This document shows positions 17,451 to 26,832 of a stretch of DNA of 64,000 nt, in pieces (the stretch's first letter is position 1; each line of letters starts with the position of its first letter). Below the pieces are notes generated by a model, which worked only from the letters and a program-made list of their open reading frames with translations, searched no databases and was not told the origin of the DNA. Source of the stretch: Lachnospiraceae bacterium (GTDB lineage: Bacteria > Bacillota > Clostridia > Lachnospirales > Lachnospiraceae); the NCBI GenBank assembly GCA_022791755.1, contig JAAVZR010000014.1, positions 1 through 64,000 of the forward strand, written 5' to 3'. Made by a program: the position numbers and the translations under genes.

Positions 17451-17948
17451 ATGAAAGAAAACCAGAACAAAGTAACCTTTTTAGTCTATGGGGCTGTGAT
17501 CGCCGCGCTCTATGTGGTCCTCACTCTGCCCTTTGCCTCCTTCGCATTCGGAGCTATTCAGTTTCGCGTTGCGGAGGCCCTGACGGTCCTGCCGTTTTTC
17601 ACACCGGCTGCCGTCCCCGGCGTAACCGTCGGCTGCTTTCTGGCGAATCTCTTAGGAGGCGCCCCTCTGCCGGATGTGGTCTTTGGCGCTCTGGCCACCT
17701 TCATCGGCGCTGTTTTGTCTTACCGGCTGCGCCGTCAAAAATGGCTCGTATGCCTGCCGCCGATTCTTTCCAATACCCTGATCATCCCCTGGGTACTGCG
17801 CTTTGCCTACGGTGTGCCTGATGCCATTCCCTATCTGATGTTTACGGTGGGCCTAAGCGAATGTATCGCCATCGGTATCCTGGGCAATGTGCTCCTAACT
17901 GCCCTGATCCCGCTCAGGCAGCAGCTTTTTGCCCGATGCCAGGCCTGA
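17451..17948 (+). CDS. queT: Queuosine precursor transporter QueT (ECF-type S component)
   Basis: 165 residues from the ATG at 17451, just after AAAGGAG. Five or six membrane segments; the signature VAEALTVLPFF is that of the QueT family. QueT binds a queuosine precursor (preQ0/preQ1) and works with the shared ECF energising module, which is not encoded in the window. An upstream in-frame GTG at 17403 lies inside the riboswitch and is not the start. Regulation by the preQ1 riboswitch matches its substrate. Confidence 0.92.
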   Translation: MKENQNKVTFLVYGAVIAALYVVLTLPFASFAFGAIQFRVAEALTVLPFFTPAAVPGVTVGCFLANLLGGAPLPDVVFGALATFIGAVLSYRLRRQKWLVCLPPILSNTLIIPWVLRFAYGVPDAIPYLMFTVGLSECIAIGILGNVLLTALIPLRQQLFARCQA

Positions 17949-17958
17949 CATAAATATA

Positions 17959-18022
17959 ACGGCGGCGTTTCCGGACATGAATCGTCTGATTTCATGCAGG
18001 AAGCACCGCCGTCTCTTCTTTT
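17959..18022 (+). terminator. Terminator after queT
   Basis: ACGGCGG (17959-17965) pairs with CCGCCGT (18006-18012), with an inner CATGAA/TTCATG arm; CTCTTCTTTTT follows. Confidence 0.7.
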
Positions 18023-18026
18023 TACA

Positions 18027-18959
18027 TCATTTCTTCTTTCGCTTCACCTTATCGATCACATCCTCGACCACCTTCTCCGGCGGCGTCAGAAGCTTCTCCG
18101 GCTTGCCGATATAGGACTTGATATGCTTAAACGCCATCCCATAAGAAAATCCGTCTGTGATCCGCTCATCGGCCACAAATTTCATATTCAGGTATACCCG
18201 GCGCTTCACGCTGCCGTCACGCTGCGTCTCATACACGATCTCCTTATTGCCGATGGCGCCGAAGATGGAGAGAGTACCGAACTCATAGATATGATGATAC
18301 ACCGCATCCATACCGAAGGAACCCATATTGGTAATAAAAGCTGTCGTGTGAAAAGGACTCAGATCCGTCAGCATCCGGGGCAGAAGCCCCAGCTTGTCAA
18401 GCTTCTTCAAAAGCCAGAATACGAGCTTCATCAGAAAATTGGGGATACTGGAAAGCGCCACCTCCAGCGCATCAAAACTCGTCTTATTCTCGTCCTCCTC
18501 CACAGAAGTAACCGTACGGTCGATCTTATTCATCTCGTTATTGATCTTATCCACCACATCAAAGATCGTATCCTCTGGATCAAAAAACGGCATCAGCGTC
18601 GTCCGCTCTCCGGCCAGGCTCATTCCCTTCTTCACCACCATAGCCATCTTGATATGATTTCTGGCGTAGATGCGGCGGTTCTGCTCAAAACGATTAATCT
18701 GCGGCACCTGAGATATGGTCCGCACCACAGCGGCAAAGATCACCTGATAGAGCGTCAGCCCCGGTATCTTCTCCGCCCGCATATCCCGGATAAATTCCTG
18801 TGTATGGGTGATATCGATCTTATCCTCAAACAAAACCCAGCTGTCGGTCATGGTCGTCATAATATAGGGAACCACCTTGCTCATCGGATCCATATTGCGA
18901 ACTAGAAATCCGTCGTTGCGGTCCCCCCATCTTCTCTTTCTTCCTGCAAAAGGCTGCAT
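18027..18959 (-). CDS. Stand-alone E2-type (2-oxo acid dehydrogenase acyltransferase) fold protein, catalytic His replaced
   Basis: 310 residues matching the catalytic (CAT-like) domain of dihydrolipoyl acyltransferases. There is no lipoyl or E1/E3-binding domain and no dehydrogenase genes nearby. The C-terminal catalytic motif, DHRxxDG in active enzymes, reads DERITDG here: Asp and Gly remain but His is Glu. AFITNMGSFGMDAVYHH matches the strand that precedes it. The protein may be an acyltransferase with altered chemistry or a non-catalytic binding protein. It is probably cytoplasmic, although a hydrophobic stretch lies near NFLMKLVFWLLKKL. Confidence 0.7.
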   Translation of the reverse strand: MQPFAGRKRRWGDRNDGFLVRNMDPMSKVVPYIMTTMTDSWVLFEDKIDITHTQEFIRDMRAEKIPGLTLYQVIFAAVVRTISQVPQINRFEQNRRIYARNHIKMAMVVKKGMSLAGERTTLMPFFDPEDTIFDVVDKINNEMNKIDRTVTSVEEDENKTSFDALEVALSSIPNFLMKLVFWLLKKLDKLGLLPRMLTDLSPFHTTAFITNMGSFGMDAVYHHIYEFGTLSIFGAIGNKEIVYETQRDGSVKRRVYLNMKFVADERITDGFSYGMAFKHIKSYIGKPEKLLTPPEKVVEDVIDKVKRKKK

Positions 18960-19211
18960 TCCGTACTCCTTTGTTCATACTTTTTATAGAATTTTAACAA
19001 ATCTCATTCTATCCGACATTGACGGGAAAGTCAATCGCCCACGGCAAATCTTCTGAAAAACTTAAAATTTATAAAACCTCTTTCCCTTTTTGCACTTCTG
19101 GTGTAAGATGATAATGCACCGGCAGCAGGCTCCGGCCTTTGGCATATGCCAGAGAAAGACCAGATATCCGCTGTTTACGGAAAACGAAATACAGAGAGTG
19201 ACCTATATAAT

Positions 19212-20516
19212 ATGAAAGAAAAAAAAAGCATCGCCAACCGGGTGGTCAATAACTCCATATGGATCATCAGCGAGCGGCTGATTCAGGCTGCCATCTCCTT
19301 TTTTATCCAGATCGCCACAATCAACTACATCGAACCGGACTCCTGGGGCGCCATCGGCTATTGCAGCGCCTTTGTCAATGTTTTTCTGTCCCTGTCTGCC
19401 CTGGGACTGGAGTATGTAATCATCAAGGAGCTGACAGCCCATCCCGAAGAGCGCGATACGATCATGGGCACAGCCCTTGCCATGCGCCTGCTCTCCGGTC
19501 TTGTATCCATCGTCTGTATGCTCCTGTTAGTGGGCTTTACCAAGGGCTTCCAGCCCTTCTATCAGCTGATTGCTTTCCTGATCTCCTTACAGCTGCTCTT
19601 CAGACTGTCCGACCTGATCGATTTCTATTTTCAGTCCCGGCTGGAGAGCAAGCACGTTTCCATCGCCAAAGCCATCACCTACACGATCGTGGCCGGCTGG
19701 AAGATCTATATCCTCGCAGCGCAGAAGTCCGACCCCTACTTTGCCTTTTCCTACACGCTGGATGCCCTGGTCATCTTTCTGATCCTCACCCTTATGTTCT
19801 GGCGTGAAGCCCGGCCCCGCCTGCGCTTCTCTTCCTCCTGGTGCAGGCGCCTTCTGCATCAGAGCAAGCATTTTATCCTGGCCTCCATGATTACCATGAT
19901 ATATTCTGAGATGGACCGGCTGATGTTAGGCAATCTCTGCACCGACGCGGAGATCGCCGTGTACAATACGGCCTACAGTATTTCCATGGTCTGGGTTTTC
20001 ATCCCCAACGCCATCATGACCTCCTACCGGCCTGCCATCATGGAAGGACATGCCACTCACACCAACTATCTGGAACGGGTGCGCACGCTGTATTCCATTA
20101 TTATCTGGATCGGCATCGCCGCCGGTGTGGGCGTTATGCTGTTCGGGCGCTGGTTCTTTGCCACCTTCTACCGGGCCGAGTACATGGCCAGCGTCCCCAG
20201 CCTGTATCTGCTGATCTGGAGTACGCTCTTTTCCCATCTGGCCGTCTCCCGCTCCACCTGGCTGGTGTGCGAGGGGCTCAACCGCTACTCGGAGCTTTTT
20301 CCGATCTGGGGTGTGGCTGTCAATCTCCTGCTCAACGCCCTGCTGATCCCTCCTCTGGGCGCCACCGGCGCATCCGCCGCCACCCTGGCGACGCAGATTG
20401 TAGTGACCATGGTTGCGCCGCTGTTTTATAAGGCCACGCGGCCTTCGGTACGGCATATGACGCAGGCATTCTTTGCCAGGGATCTGATCGAGAGAGTGAA
20501 GGGGCTGCGGCGGTAA
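19212..20516 (+). CDS. Oligosaccharide flippase/polysaccharide biosynthesis protein (Wzx/MATE-like)
   Basis: About 434 residues from ATG 19212 (GAGAG about 12 bases upstream); an in-frame ATG at 19146 would add 22 polar residues with no clear RBS. Twelve or more hydrophobic segments, with a Polysacc_synt N-terminus (SIWIISERLIQAAISFFIQI) and conserved EMDRLMLG mid-protein. It should move undecaprenyl-linked sugar units across the membrane. No glycosyltransferase genes are adjacent, so it is an orphan flippase here. Confidence 0.85.
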   Translation: MKEKKSIANRVVNNSIWIISERLIQAAISFFIQIATINYIEPDSWGAIGYCSAFVNVFLSLSALGLEYVIIKELTAHPEERDTIMGTALAMRLLSGLVSIVCMLLLVGFTKGFQPFYQLIAFLISLQLLFRLSDLIDFYFQSRLESKHVSIAKAITYTIVAGWKIYILAAQKSDPYFAFSYTLDALVIFLILTLMFWREARPRLRFSSSWCRRLLHQSKHFILASMITMIYSEMDRLMLGNLCTDAEIAVYNTAYSISMVWVFIPNAIMTSYRPAIMEGHATHTNYLERVRTLYSIIIWIGIAAGVGVMLFGRWFFATFYRAEYMASVPSLYLLIWSTLFSHLAVSRSTWLVCEGLNRYSELFPIWGVAVNLLLNALLIPPLGATGASAATLATQIVVTMVAPLFYKATRPSVRHMTQAFFARDLIERVKGLRR

Positions 20517-20541
20517 GGGACTCGGATGTCCTTTCGTATTC

Positions 20542-21111
20542 CTAATTATTCTCCGCGTTTGTCCCGAGCATCTTCACCATAATCACCTCGTCCCGATAGG
20601 TTCCGTCCTTCAGCTTAAACGCCCGGGGCTGTATGCCGTATCTGACAAAACCGTATTTCTCATACAGATGAAGCGCCCGCAGATTATCGGAGAATGTCCC
20701 CAGCTCCAGCTGCTCAAACCCGTTTTGGGCCGTCTGTGCGATGGCAATTTCCAGCAATGTACGGCCCAGTCCCAGATTACAGTACGCCTTCTGAATCGAG
20801 ATGCCCATATAAGCTCTGTGAAGATATTTCATATGGCTGAAGATCTGCCGCACTCCCAGATCGCCTATCACCTGATCCCCGTCGAAGGCCGTCACCATAA
20901 AATTTCTGGGATGCTCTTCGATACTGGTCAGATCTTTTCGTACCTGATCCATATCGTACTGACATTCCTCCGGATATCTCGCCATGAAGTAGGTTTCTCC
21001 TGAAGTAATATAGCGGTGCCTGCACAGAGACTCCGCATCCAGAGCCACCGCGCTGCGGATCGTGATGCTTCGATCCGGCGAAGCCTTCCATTCCCTCTTC
21101 TCTATTACCAT
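20542..21111 (-). CDS. GNAT-family N-acetyltransferase
   Basis: 189 residues from the ATG at 21111, which follows GGAGGAAAG. The acetyl-CoA pyrophosphate loop is seen in QKAYCNLGLGRTLLEIA, and the following LELGTFSDNLRALHLYEKYGF is the classic GNAT C-terminal half. Substrate unknown. It lies just after the pckA terminator, so it probably has its own weak promoter or relies on read-through. Confidence 0.88.
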   Translation of the reverse strand: MVIEKREWKASPDRSITIRSAVALDAESLCRHRYITSGETYFMARYPEECQYDMDQVRKDLTSIEEHPRNFMVTAFDGDQVIGDLGVRQIFSHMKYLHRAYMGISIQKAYCNLGLGRTLLEIAIAQTAQNGFEQLELGTFSDNLRALHLYEKYGFVRYGIQPRAFKLKDGTYRDEVIMVKMLGTNAENN

Positions 21112-21125
21112 GTTCTTTCCTCCGG

Positions 21126-21176
21126 CAAAAAAGAGCCTGACGGGAGACATGTCTCTGTCTCCCACCCAGGCTCTTT
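21126..21176 (-). terminator. Strong terminator after pckA
   Basis: On the minus strand AAAGAGCCTG pairs with CAGGCTCTTT, with an inner GGGAGACA/TGTCTCCC stem, followed by a T run. It lies between pckA and the GNAT gene. Confidence 0.85.
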
Positions 21177-21258
21177 CGTGTTTATATTTCTCTCGTATCG
21201 ACGGGCCTGACGCGGTCGCCGCCCGGACCGTTTCAGGCCGCAGGCCGTCTCAGCCTTT

Positions 21259-22956
21259 TCAGTTCAGCTCTGCCACCACTCTCTTAATGGCCTCCAGTGC
21301 ATCGTCGGGCAGCTTATCATAGCCTTCCTTCGCCGTGGCGAAATTCTCGATCTCATTGACACGGTCACTCATACGGGCCTTTAACTGGCCTACATACTCG
21401 GGATCGTTCATATCCGGGACGAAGCCCTCCCAGTCAAGGATCTCGATATCGGAGAAGGGACCCCACTTGTGGAAATCAGCCTTACCTTCGACAATGGCCT
21501 CCAGAATCCCCAGCGTATCAGCGGGTTTTACCTTCTTGCCCATGAAATCGCCGGTATTGACGATGTAGCAGTCCACGTTCTTCTCCTCCACCAGCTTCTT
21601 GAACTTCTCATAGTCGTTGGCCAGAGGATAGGTACGGAAAGGATTCGCATAGGGAACCACCACCAGCTTATTCGGGTCCACACCAGGAGCCAGACGCTCG
21701 GCGGAGGAACGCTTCGTCGCCAGAGTCGCGCCCATGACGGAGGCCAGGGATGCGCCCTTTAACTTCACCACCGGCGGAATCGTAGGATCCTTCATGATCC
21801 AGAAGATCGCATTGACCGGAGCGTCGATCTTATCCACACGGTTCGGAGACCAGAGTTTGGACTTGATGGCGCGGCCGTTGCCATTGCGGATGTCTTCCGT
21901 CACCAGCTGGATCTTGCCGTCCTCATCCAGGGTCGCGGAGCAGTTCTGTGCGGTCAGCAGATACTTGTTGTCATCGCAGCCGGTGGGGTAGTCGGCCGTC
22001 TTGTCAAAGTAGGTCGGCTCCAGAGCGATGGAGGCGCAGGTATCGGTATTGATGATAAAGGCATCGTCGTGCAGTACCTTGATCTCGTACTTGCCGCCGT
22101 GCTTGGCATGGGTCAGAGTGGACTTGCCGGAGCCGGACAGGCCGTACACGGAAGCCACATACTTGCTGCCGTCCGCCAGAGTGTATTCCTTCTGGCCGCC
22201 ATGGCAGGAAGCATAGCCGTTGCGGTTTGCGATAGCCCAGGCCATGGTCAGCGTGCCCTTCTTATGTTCACCAAAGTAGCGCATGCCCAGGATGCAGGCG
22301 CAGTTGGTCTCCGTATTAAAGTAGCACAGAGTCTTCTTCTGAGGATCGGACAGGCAGTCTAAGGACACATTGGGACGATCCGAGCCGGTCCACTGGGGAT
22401 CGGAGAAGATATAGATATCAGCCTCTTTACCGTCGCCCACGGGCTTGGAGTTCTTATACATCTTGACATACTCGTCGGACATGTACTGGAAATTCAGCAT
22501 CCAGTTATACATGATATTCTCTTCGCCTTCCGGAATCAGCAGATGGGCCTTTACCATGAATTCGGGATCCAGACCAACAAACACCTCCGCATGGTACATG
22601 GTCTTCCAGCGGGACTCATATACAGCGTCCATGGCCACGATATCCAGAGCGGCGCAGTTCACGCCGGGCTCGCCGGAAATACGGCGGGCAGTGGCATAAC
22701 GGCCGGTGATCGCGCCGTCGTTAAACAGCAGAACCTTCGCATCCTTCTCCAGGCCGAATTCCTCGCCGCGATATACAGGCATATCGGTCACGATGGTACC
22801 GGGGGAATTCTTCGCCAGCTCATAGGCTTCCTTCAGCGTATTTACCTTGACCACGTTATTGCCGTAAAAGGCTGCCTCAATAATCGAACGGGTCTTGGAA
22901 AAACCGACCTTACCCTGGCCGATTTCGCTGATGGGGTAATATGCTTTCGTTGACAT
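21259..22956 (-). CDS. pckA: Phosphoenolpyruvate carboxykinase (ATP)
   Basis: 565 residues. It interconverts oxaloacetate and PEP with ATP/ADP. The kinase P-loop GLSGSGKSTLTHAKHGG and the following KVLHDDAFI, with the metal/substrate Asp residues, are intact. In anaerobic gut Clostridia the enzyme often runs toward oxaloacetate and conserves ATP. ATG follows AAGGAGG. Citrate synthase at 25.3-26.7 kb uses the same oxaloacetate pool. Confidence 0.95.
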   Translation of the reverse strand: MSTKAYYPISEIGQGKVGFSKTRSIIEAAFYGNNVVKVNTLKEAYELAKNSPGTIVTDMPVYRGEEFGLEKDAKVLLFNDGAITGRYATARRISGEPGVNCAALDIVAMDAVYESRWKTMYHAEVFVGLDPEFMVKAHLLIPEGEENIMYNWMLNFQYMSDEYVKMYKNSKPVGDGKEADIYIFSDPQWTGSDRPNVSLDCLSDPQKKTLCYFNTETNCACILGMRYFGEHKKGTLTMAWAIANRNGYASCHGGQKEYTLADGSKYVASVYGLSGSGKSTLTHAKHGGKYEIKVLHDDAFIINTDTCASIALEPTYFDKTADYPTGCDDNKYLLTAQNCSATLDEDGKIQLVTEDIRNGNGRAIKSKLWSPNRVDKIDAPVNAIFWIMKDPTIPPVVKLKGASLASVMGATLATKRSSAERLAPGVDPNKLVVVPYANPFRTYPLANDYEKFKKLVEEKNVDCYIVNTGDFMGKKVKPADTLGILEAIVEGKADFHKWGPFSDIEILDWEGFVPDMNDPEYVGQLKARMSDRVNEIENFATAKEGYDKLPDDALEAIKRVVAELN

Positions 22957-23049
22957 CTTTTTGTGTCCTCCTTATGTCAATGTATTTTGCCTTCCGAAAA
23001 ACCGCTCTCCTGCCATGTGCCACGGAAAAGCGTCCGGAATTCTTCCATT

Positions 23050-23078
23050 ATTATCGCTCTTTTTTCAGGAAATGTCAA
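23050..23078 (-). promoter_or_regulatory. Sigma-A promoter of pckA
   Basis: TTGACA (23078-23073), 17-base spacer, GATAAT (23055-23050). Near consensus, predicting strong expression with a leader of about 85 bases. Confidence 0.8.
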
Positions 23079-23169
23079 TCCACATTCTGTTTATAATATA
23101 ACATCTTTCCTGCGCTCTGTCACACAGAATCTCCAAAAAACGGGCGGGGACAAGCAGGCTCCGGGCCTG

Positions 23170-24657
23170 TCAGAGCGCCAGGAGCTTTCTGACCTGCTCT
23201 TCCATCTGATCCGCCTCGCAGTGCAGATGATGAAGGACCGGCGCGTCCCGCAGCTCCTCCACCGCCGCCGGCACCGGCATCCTGCTCAGACGGGCCAGCG
23301 TATCCACGCTGTCGAAGGCGGTTCCGGCCTCGTCCTCCGGCGACAGTGCTTTCAGGATACTGGGGGCAAACTTATAGGGGCTGGCGGTGGAAACCACCAG
23401 CATTTTCGTCCCGTCCTCTGTCTCCCTGCGATAAGCGTCGGCCACAGCCGCCGCCACTGCCGTATGGGTATCCATCACATAGCCGCAGCGGGCAAAGGTA
23501 TCGGATATCTTCCTGGCCGCCTCCTCTTCCGTGGCAAAGCCACCGAAAAACGGCGCCAGACGCGCCCGCATCTCTTCGCTGATCCTGTAGCTGCCCTCTG
23601 CGGCCAGGCTCTTCATCAGAGCCGCCGTAGCCTGCGCGTCGCATCCGGCTGTCTCATAGACCAGACGCTCCAGATTGCTGGATATGAGGATATCCATGGA
23701 CGGGGAGCTGGTCAGAATAAACGGACGGTTCCGGTCATAGGCGCCGGTGGAGAAGAAGTCGTAGAGCACCTTATTTTCATTGGAGGCGCAGATCAGCTTT
23801 TTCACCGGCAGGCCCATCTGGCGGGCATAGTATGCCGCCAGGATATTGCCAAAATTTCCGGTGGGCACCGCGATATTGATCGGTTCGCCGTCGGCGATCT
23901 CTCCCTCCCGCAGCAGGCTCGCGTATGCATAGACATAATAGACAATCTGCGGCACCAGCCGGCCGATATTGATTGAATTGGCTGAGGAAAAGGCCAGTCC
24001 TGCCCGGGCCATCTCCTCCCCCAGGGCCTTGTTTCCGAAAATTTCCTTTACGCCGTTCTGGCAGTCGTCAAAATTGCCGTTCACGCCGACCACTGCCACA
24101 TTGGCTCCCTTCTGGGTCAGCATCTGCCGCTTCTGGATCTCGCTGACGCCGTCCCGGGGGTAGAAAACGATGATCCGCGTCCCGGGCACATCAGCAAAAC
24201 CGGCGAGAGCCGCCTTTCCCGTATCGCCGGAGGTGGCCGTCAGGATCACGGTCTCCCTGCTGACGCCGTTTTTCTTCATAGCCGTCGTCATCAGATAAGG
24301 CAAAATCGACAGCGCCATATCCTTAAAGGCAATCGTAGGTCCGTGGAACAGCTCCAGATAGTAGGTATCCCCCACCTTTGCCAGGGGCGCCACCGCCTCC
24401 GTATCAAACTTCCCGTCATAAGCTCCGGCGATGCAATCCCGAAGCTCCTCCTCCGTAAAATCACCCAGATAGAGCTTCATCACCTCACAGGCTACCTGTC
24501 GGTAATCCATCTGCGCCAGCTCTGCCAGAGGCCTCCCAAGCGCCGGAATCCTCTCCGGCACGAACAGGCCTCCTTCATCCGAAAGCCCTCTTAAGATCGC
24601 CTGGCTGGCCGGTATGGCTTCTCTGTCGCTTCTGGTACTCTTATATCGAATTTCCAT
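23170..24657 (-). CDS. thrC: Threonine synthase
   Basis: 495 residues from the ATG at 24657, behind AAAAGGAGAG. PLP-dependent conversion of O-phosphohomoserine to threonine. The N-terminal block starts with EIRYKSTRS, the PLP lysine is in PTIAFKDMAL, and the phosphate-binding loop is TATSGDTGKAALAGF. No thrA or thrB is adjacent. A longer in-frame start at 24762 adds unconserved residues and is not preferred. Confidence 0.95.
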   Translation of the reverse strand: MEIRYKSTRSDREAIPASQAILRGLSDEGGLFVPERIPALGRPLAELAQMDYRQVACEVMKLYLGDFTEEELRDCIAGAYDGKFDTEAVAPLAKVGDTYYLELFHGPTIAFKDMALSILPYLMTTAMKKNGVSRETVILTATSGDTGKAALAGFADVPGTRIIVFYPRDGVSEIQKRQMLTQKGANVAVVGVNGNFDDCQNGVKEIFGNKALGEEMARAGLAFSSANSINIGRLVPQIVYYVYAYASLLREGEIADGEPINIAVPTGNFGNILAAYYARQMGLPVKKLICASNENKVLYDFFSTGAYDRNRPFILTSSPSMDILISSNLERLVYETAGCDAQATAALMKSLAAEGSYRISEEMRARLAPFFGGFATEEEAARKISDTFARCGYVMDTHTAVAAAVADAYRRETEDGTKMLVVSTASPYKFAPSILKALSPEDEAGTAFDSVDTLARLSRMPVPAAVEELRDAPVLHHLHCEADQMEEQVRKLLAL

Positions 24658-24806
24658 GCTCTCTCCTTTTCTCAGATTCGCTGTGACAGCCCCTCTCTGA
24701 ATCAGACGCTCCGCCCACCCGGGCAGGCGTCCGGAAGTACCCGTAGCAGTATAACACGGCATCAGAGGAAAGACAACCGTTTTTCCCGCTATCTCGCCGA
24801 AAACCC

Positions 24807-24835
24807 TTGAACTATCCGTCTTCTCCGGTTATAAT
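24807..24835 (+). promoter_or_regulatory. Sigma-A promoter of the small XRE gene
   Basis: TTGAAC (24807-24812), 17-base spacer, TATAAT (24830-24835). The start site would fall near 24842, directly at the AAAGGAGG site, so the mRNA leader would be unusually short. Confidence 0.7.
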
Positions 24836-24856
24836 TCCAGAAAGGAGGTACTGCTT

Positions 24857-25231
24857 ATGACCAGTAGCTTTACCGGTTCCGATCAGAACGCCCCCGCTTC
24901 CCATATCCCCTTTTCATCCCTGCGTCTGCGCGAAGCAAGAACCCGCCGCGGTCTGACCATCGAAAATGTCTCCCGTCTGGCCGGTCTCAATAAGATGACT
25001 CTGCTTCGCTACGAAAGCGGCGATATCCGCACGATCTCACCTGACCGGCTGATCCGCCTGGCGCAAATCTACGAAACATCCCCTGCCTGGCTGGCCGGCA
25101 TCGCCTCCCACCAGGAATTTCTGTCCCGTCCCCACAGAATTTTGCTTTCTCCCGATCAGGCGGACCCGCCGTCCCGTCTGGGCTTTCGTCTTCTCATATG
25201 CCTGCGGTATTTTTCGTCCGGAAGATCCTAA
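24857..25231 (+). CDS. Small XRE-family HTH protein
   Basis: 124 residues with AAAGGAGG before the ATG. The HTH_3 domain spans about 24-78: LREARTRRGLTIENVSRLAG then LNKMTLLRYESGDIRTISPD. No sensor domain follows; the C-terminus is short, with RHRILLSPDQ-like residues. Likely a DNA-binding repressor; targets unknown. It is flanked by convergent citrate synthase and divergent thrC. Confidence 0.8.
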   Translation: MTSSFTGSDQNAPASHIPFSSLRLREARTRRGLTIENVSRLAGLNKMTLLRYESGDIRTISPDRLIRLAQIYETSPAWLAGIASHQEFLSRPHRILLSPDQADPPSRLGFRLLICLRYFSSGRS

Positions 25232-25297
25232 AGACCGGACAGAACCTTTCGCCGCCTGCCAGACGGCCATGCCTGTGCCGCCCCTTTTCACGCCTTC

Positions 25298-26656
25298 TTA
25301 ACGATCCGCTATCTTCACATACTCATTGCGCCCGCACACACTGGTATAGGCCGGACGGATAATCTTCTCCGCGCTGACGATCTCCTCCAGGCGATGTGCG
25401 CTCCAGCCCACGATACGCGCCACGGCAAACATCGGCGTATACAGTTCCAGCGGCAGATCCAGCATGCTGTAGACAAAGCCGCTGTAAAAGTCCACATTGG
25501 TATTGACGCCCTTATAGATACGGCGTTCCCTGCCGATGATCTGGGGCGCCAGACGCTCCACCGCCGTGTACAGCCGGAACTCATCGCTTCTGCCCTTCTC
25601 CTCAGCCAGACGGCTCACAAAGCTCTTTAAAATCTCCGCACGGGGATCCGATACCGAGTACACGGCATGACCGACACCGTAGATCAAGCCGCTCTGGTCA
25701 AATTCTTCTTTGTGCAGGACACGGGTCAGGTAGGATTCCACTTCCTCCTCGTCATTCCAGTCCTTTACCTTCTTCTTCATATCGTCAAACATCTGTACGA
25801 CTTTGATATTGGCGCCGCCGTGACGGGGTCCCTTCAAAGATCCCAGAGCCGCCGCCACCACCGAATATGTATCTGTCCCGGAGGAGGTTACAACCCTGGT
25901 GGTAAAGGAGGAGTTATTGCCGCCGCCGTGCTCCATATGCAGAATCAGCGCCAGATCCAGCACTGTGGATTCAAAGGAAGTATAGGACTGATCCGGCCGC
26001 AGCATGGCCAGAATATTCTCCGCCGTGGACAGCTCCGGCTGGGGATTATGCAGATACAGACTGTTGCCGTTGCTGTGGCTGTAGGCCTGGTAACTGTAAA
26101 CCGCCAGCATCGGAAACTGGCTGATCAGATTCAGGCACTGCCGCATCACATTGGGAATCGAGGTATCCTCCGCCGCCTCATCGTAGGAGTACAGCGTCAG
26201 CACACTTTTAGCCAGATTAATCATAATGTCCTTACTGGGAGCCTTCATAATCACGTCCCGGACAAAGTTCTGCGGCAGCGTGCGCCGCTCTGACAGCTCT
26301 CTCGTAAACGCATCCAGCTGAGCCGCGTCCGGCAGCTCCCCGATCAGCAGCAGATAAGCCGCCTCCTCAAAGCCGAAACGGTTTTCCTGCCGGCAGTTAC
26401 CCACCAGGTCCTTCACATCATATCCACGATAAAACAGACGGCCGGGACAGGGAATCTCTACTCCGTCCTCCTGCTTCTTGGCATAGACCTCGGAGACATT
26501 GGTCAGACCGGCCAGTACGCCTTTGCCGTTTAAATCCCGGAGTCCGCGCATCACCTGATGTCTGGTATACAGTTCCGGCTCCACCATGTCTCTCTGCTCA
26601 CATATCGCAGACAATCTCTCCACCTGAGGTGTAATCTTAAAAATAATATCTTCCAT
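25298..26656 (-). CDS. gltA: Citrate synthase (citrate/2-methylcitrate synthase family)
   Basis: 452 residues from the ATG at 26656, behind AAAAGGAGG; an upstream frame to 26728 has no support. Condenses acetyl-CoA with oxaloacetate. Catalytic His residues are in LHMEHGGGNN and IYGVGHAVY, and the Asp is in NTNVDFYSGF. It is isolated from aconitase and isocitrate dehydrogenase genes here. Its promoter overlaps a CodY-like half box. Confidence 0.94.
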   Translation of the reverse strand: MEDIIFKITPQVERLSAICEQRDMVEPELYTRHQVMRGLRDLNGKGVLAGLTNVSEVYAKKQEDGVEIPCPGRLFYRGYDVKDLVGNCRQENRFGFEEAAYLLLIGELPDAAQLDAFTRELSERRTLPQNFVRDVIMKAPSKDIMINLAKSVLTLYSYDEAAEDTSIPNVMRQCLNLISQFPMLAVYSYQAYSHSNGNSLYLHNPQPELSTAENILAMLRPDQSYTSFESTVLDLALILHMEHGGGNNSSFTTRVVTSSGTDTYSVVAAALGSLKGPRHGGANIKVVQMFDDMKKKVKDWNDEEEVESYLTRVLHKEEFDQSGLIYGVGHAVYSVSDPRAEILKSFVSRLAEEKGRSDEFRLYTAVERLAPQIIGRERRIYKGVNTNVDFYSGFVYSMLDLPLELYTPMFAVARIVGWSAHRLEEIVSAEKIIRPAYTSVCGRNEYVKIADR

Positions 26657-26748
26657 AGGCAATTCCTCCTTTTCTCTTTCCTGACAACGGTGTGACATTG
26701 GCCGGGCGGCCCGATGCGAAACAGACAAACGCAGATATGTTTACCACA

Positions 26749-26777
26749 AATATAACTGAAAATTCCCTTTTTTTCAA
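26749..26777 (-). promoter_or_regulatory. gltA promoter with overlapping CodY-like half box
   Basis: TTGAAA (26777-26772), 17-base spacer, TATATT (26754-26749). AATTTTCAG (26764-26756) in the spacer matches the first nine positions of the CodY consensus AATTTTCWGAAAATT; about 11 of 15 positions match overall. Control by CodY is plausible but weakly supported. Confidence 0.5.
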
Positions 26778-26832
26778 CAGTCTTTTTGATTAACTATGTT
26801 AAATTTTCGTGAACAGGCTGTCTCCCTCGCTG

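Noticed and set aside
19081-19115. Promoter TTGCAC/GATAAT before the flippase gene
   Set aside because: The spacer would be only 14 bases, too short for a sigma-A promoter.
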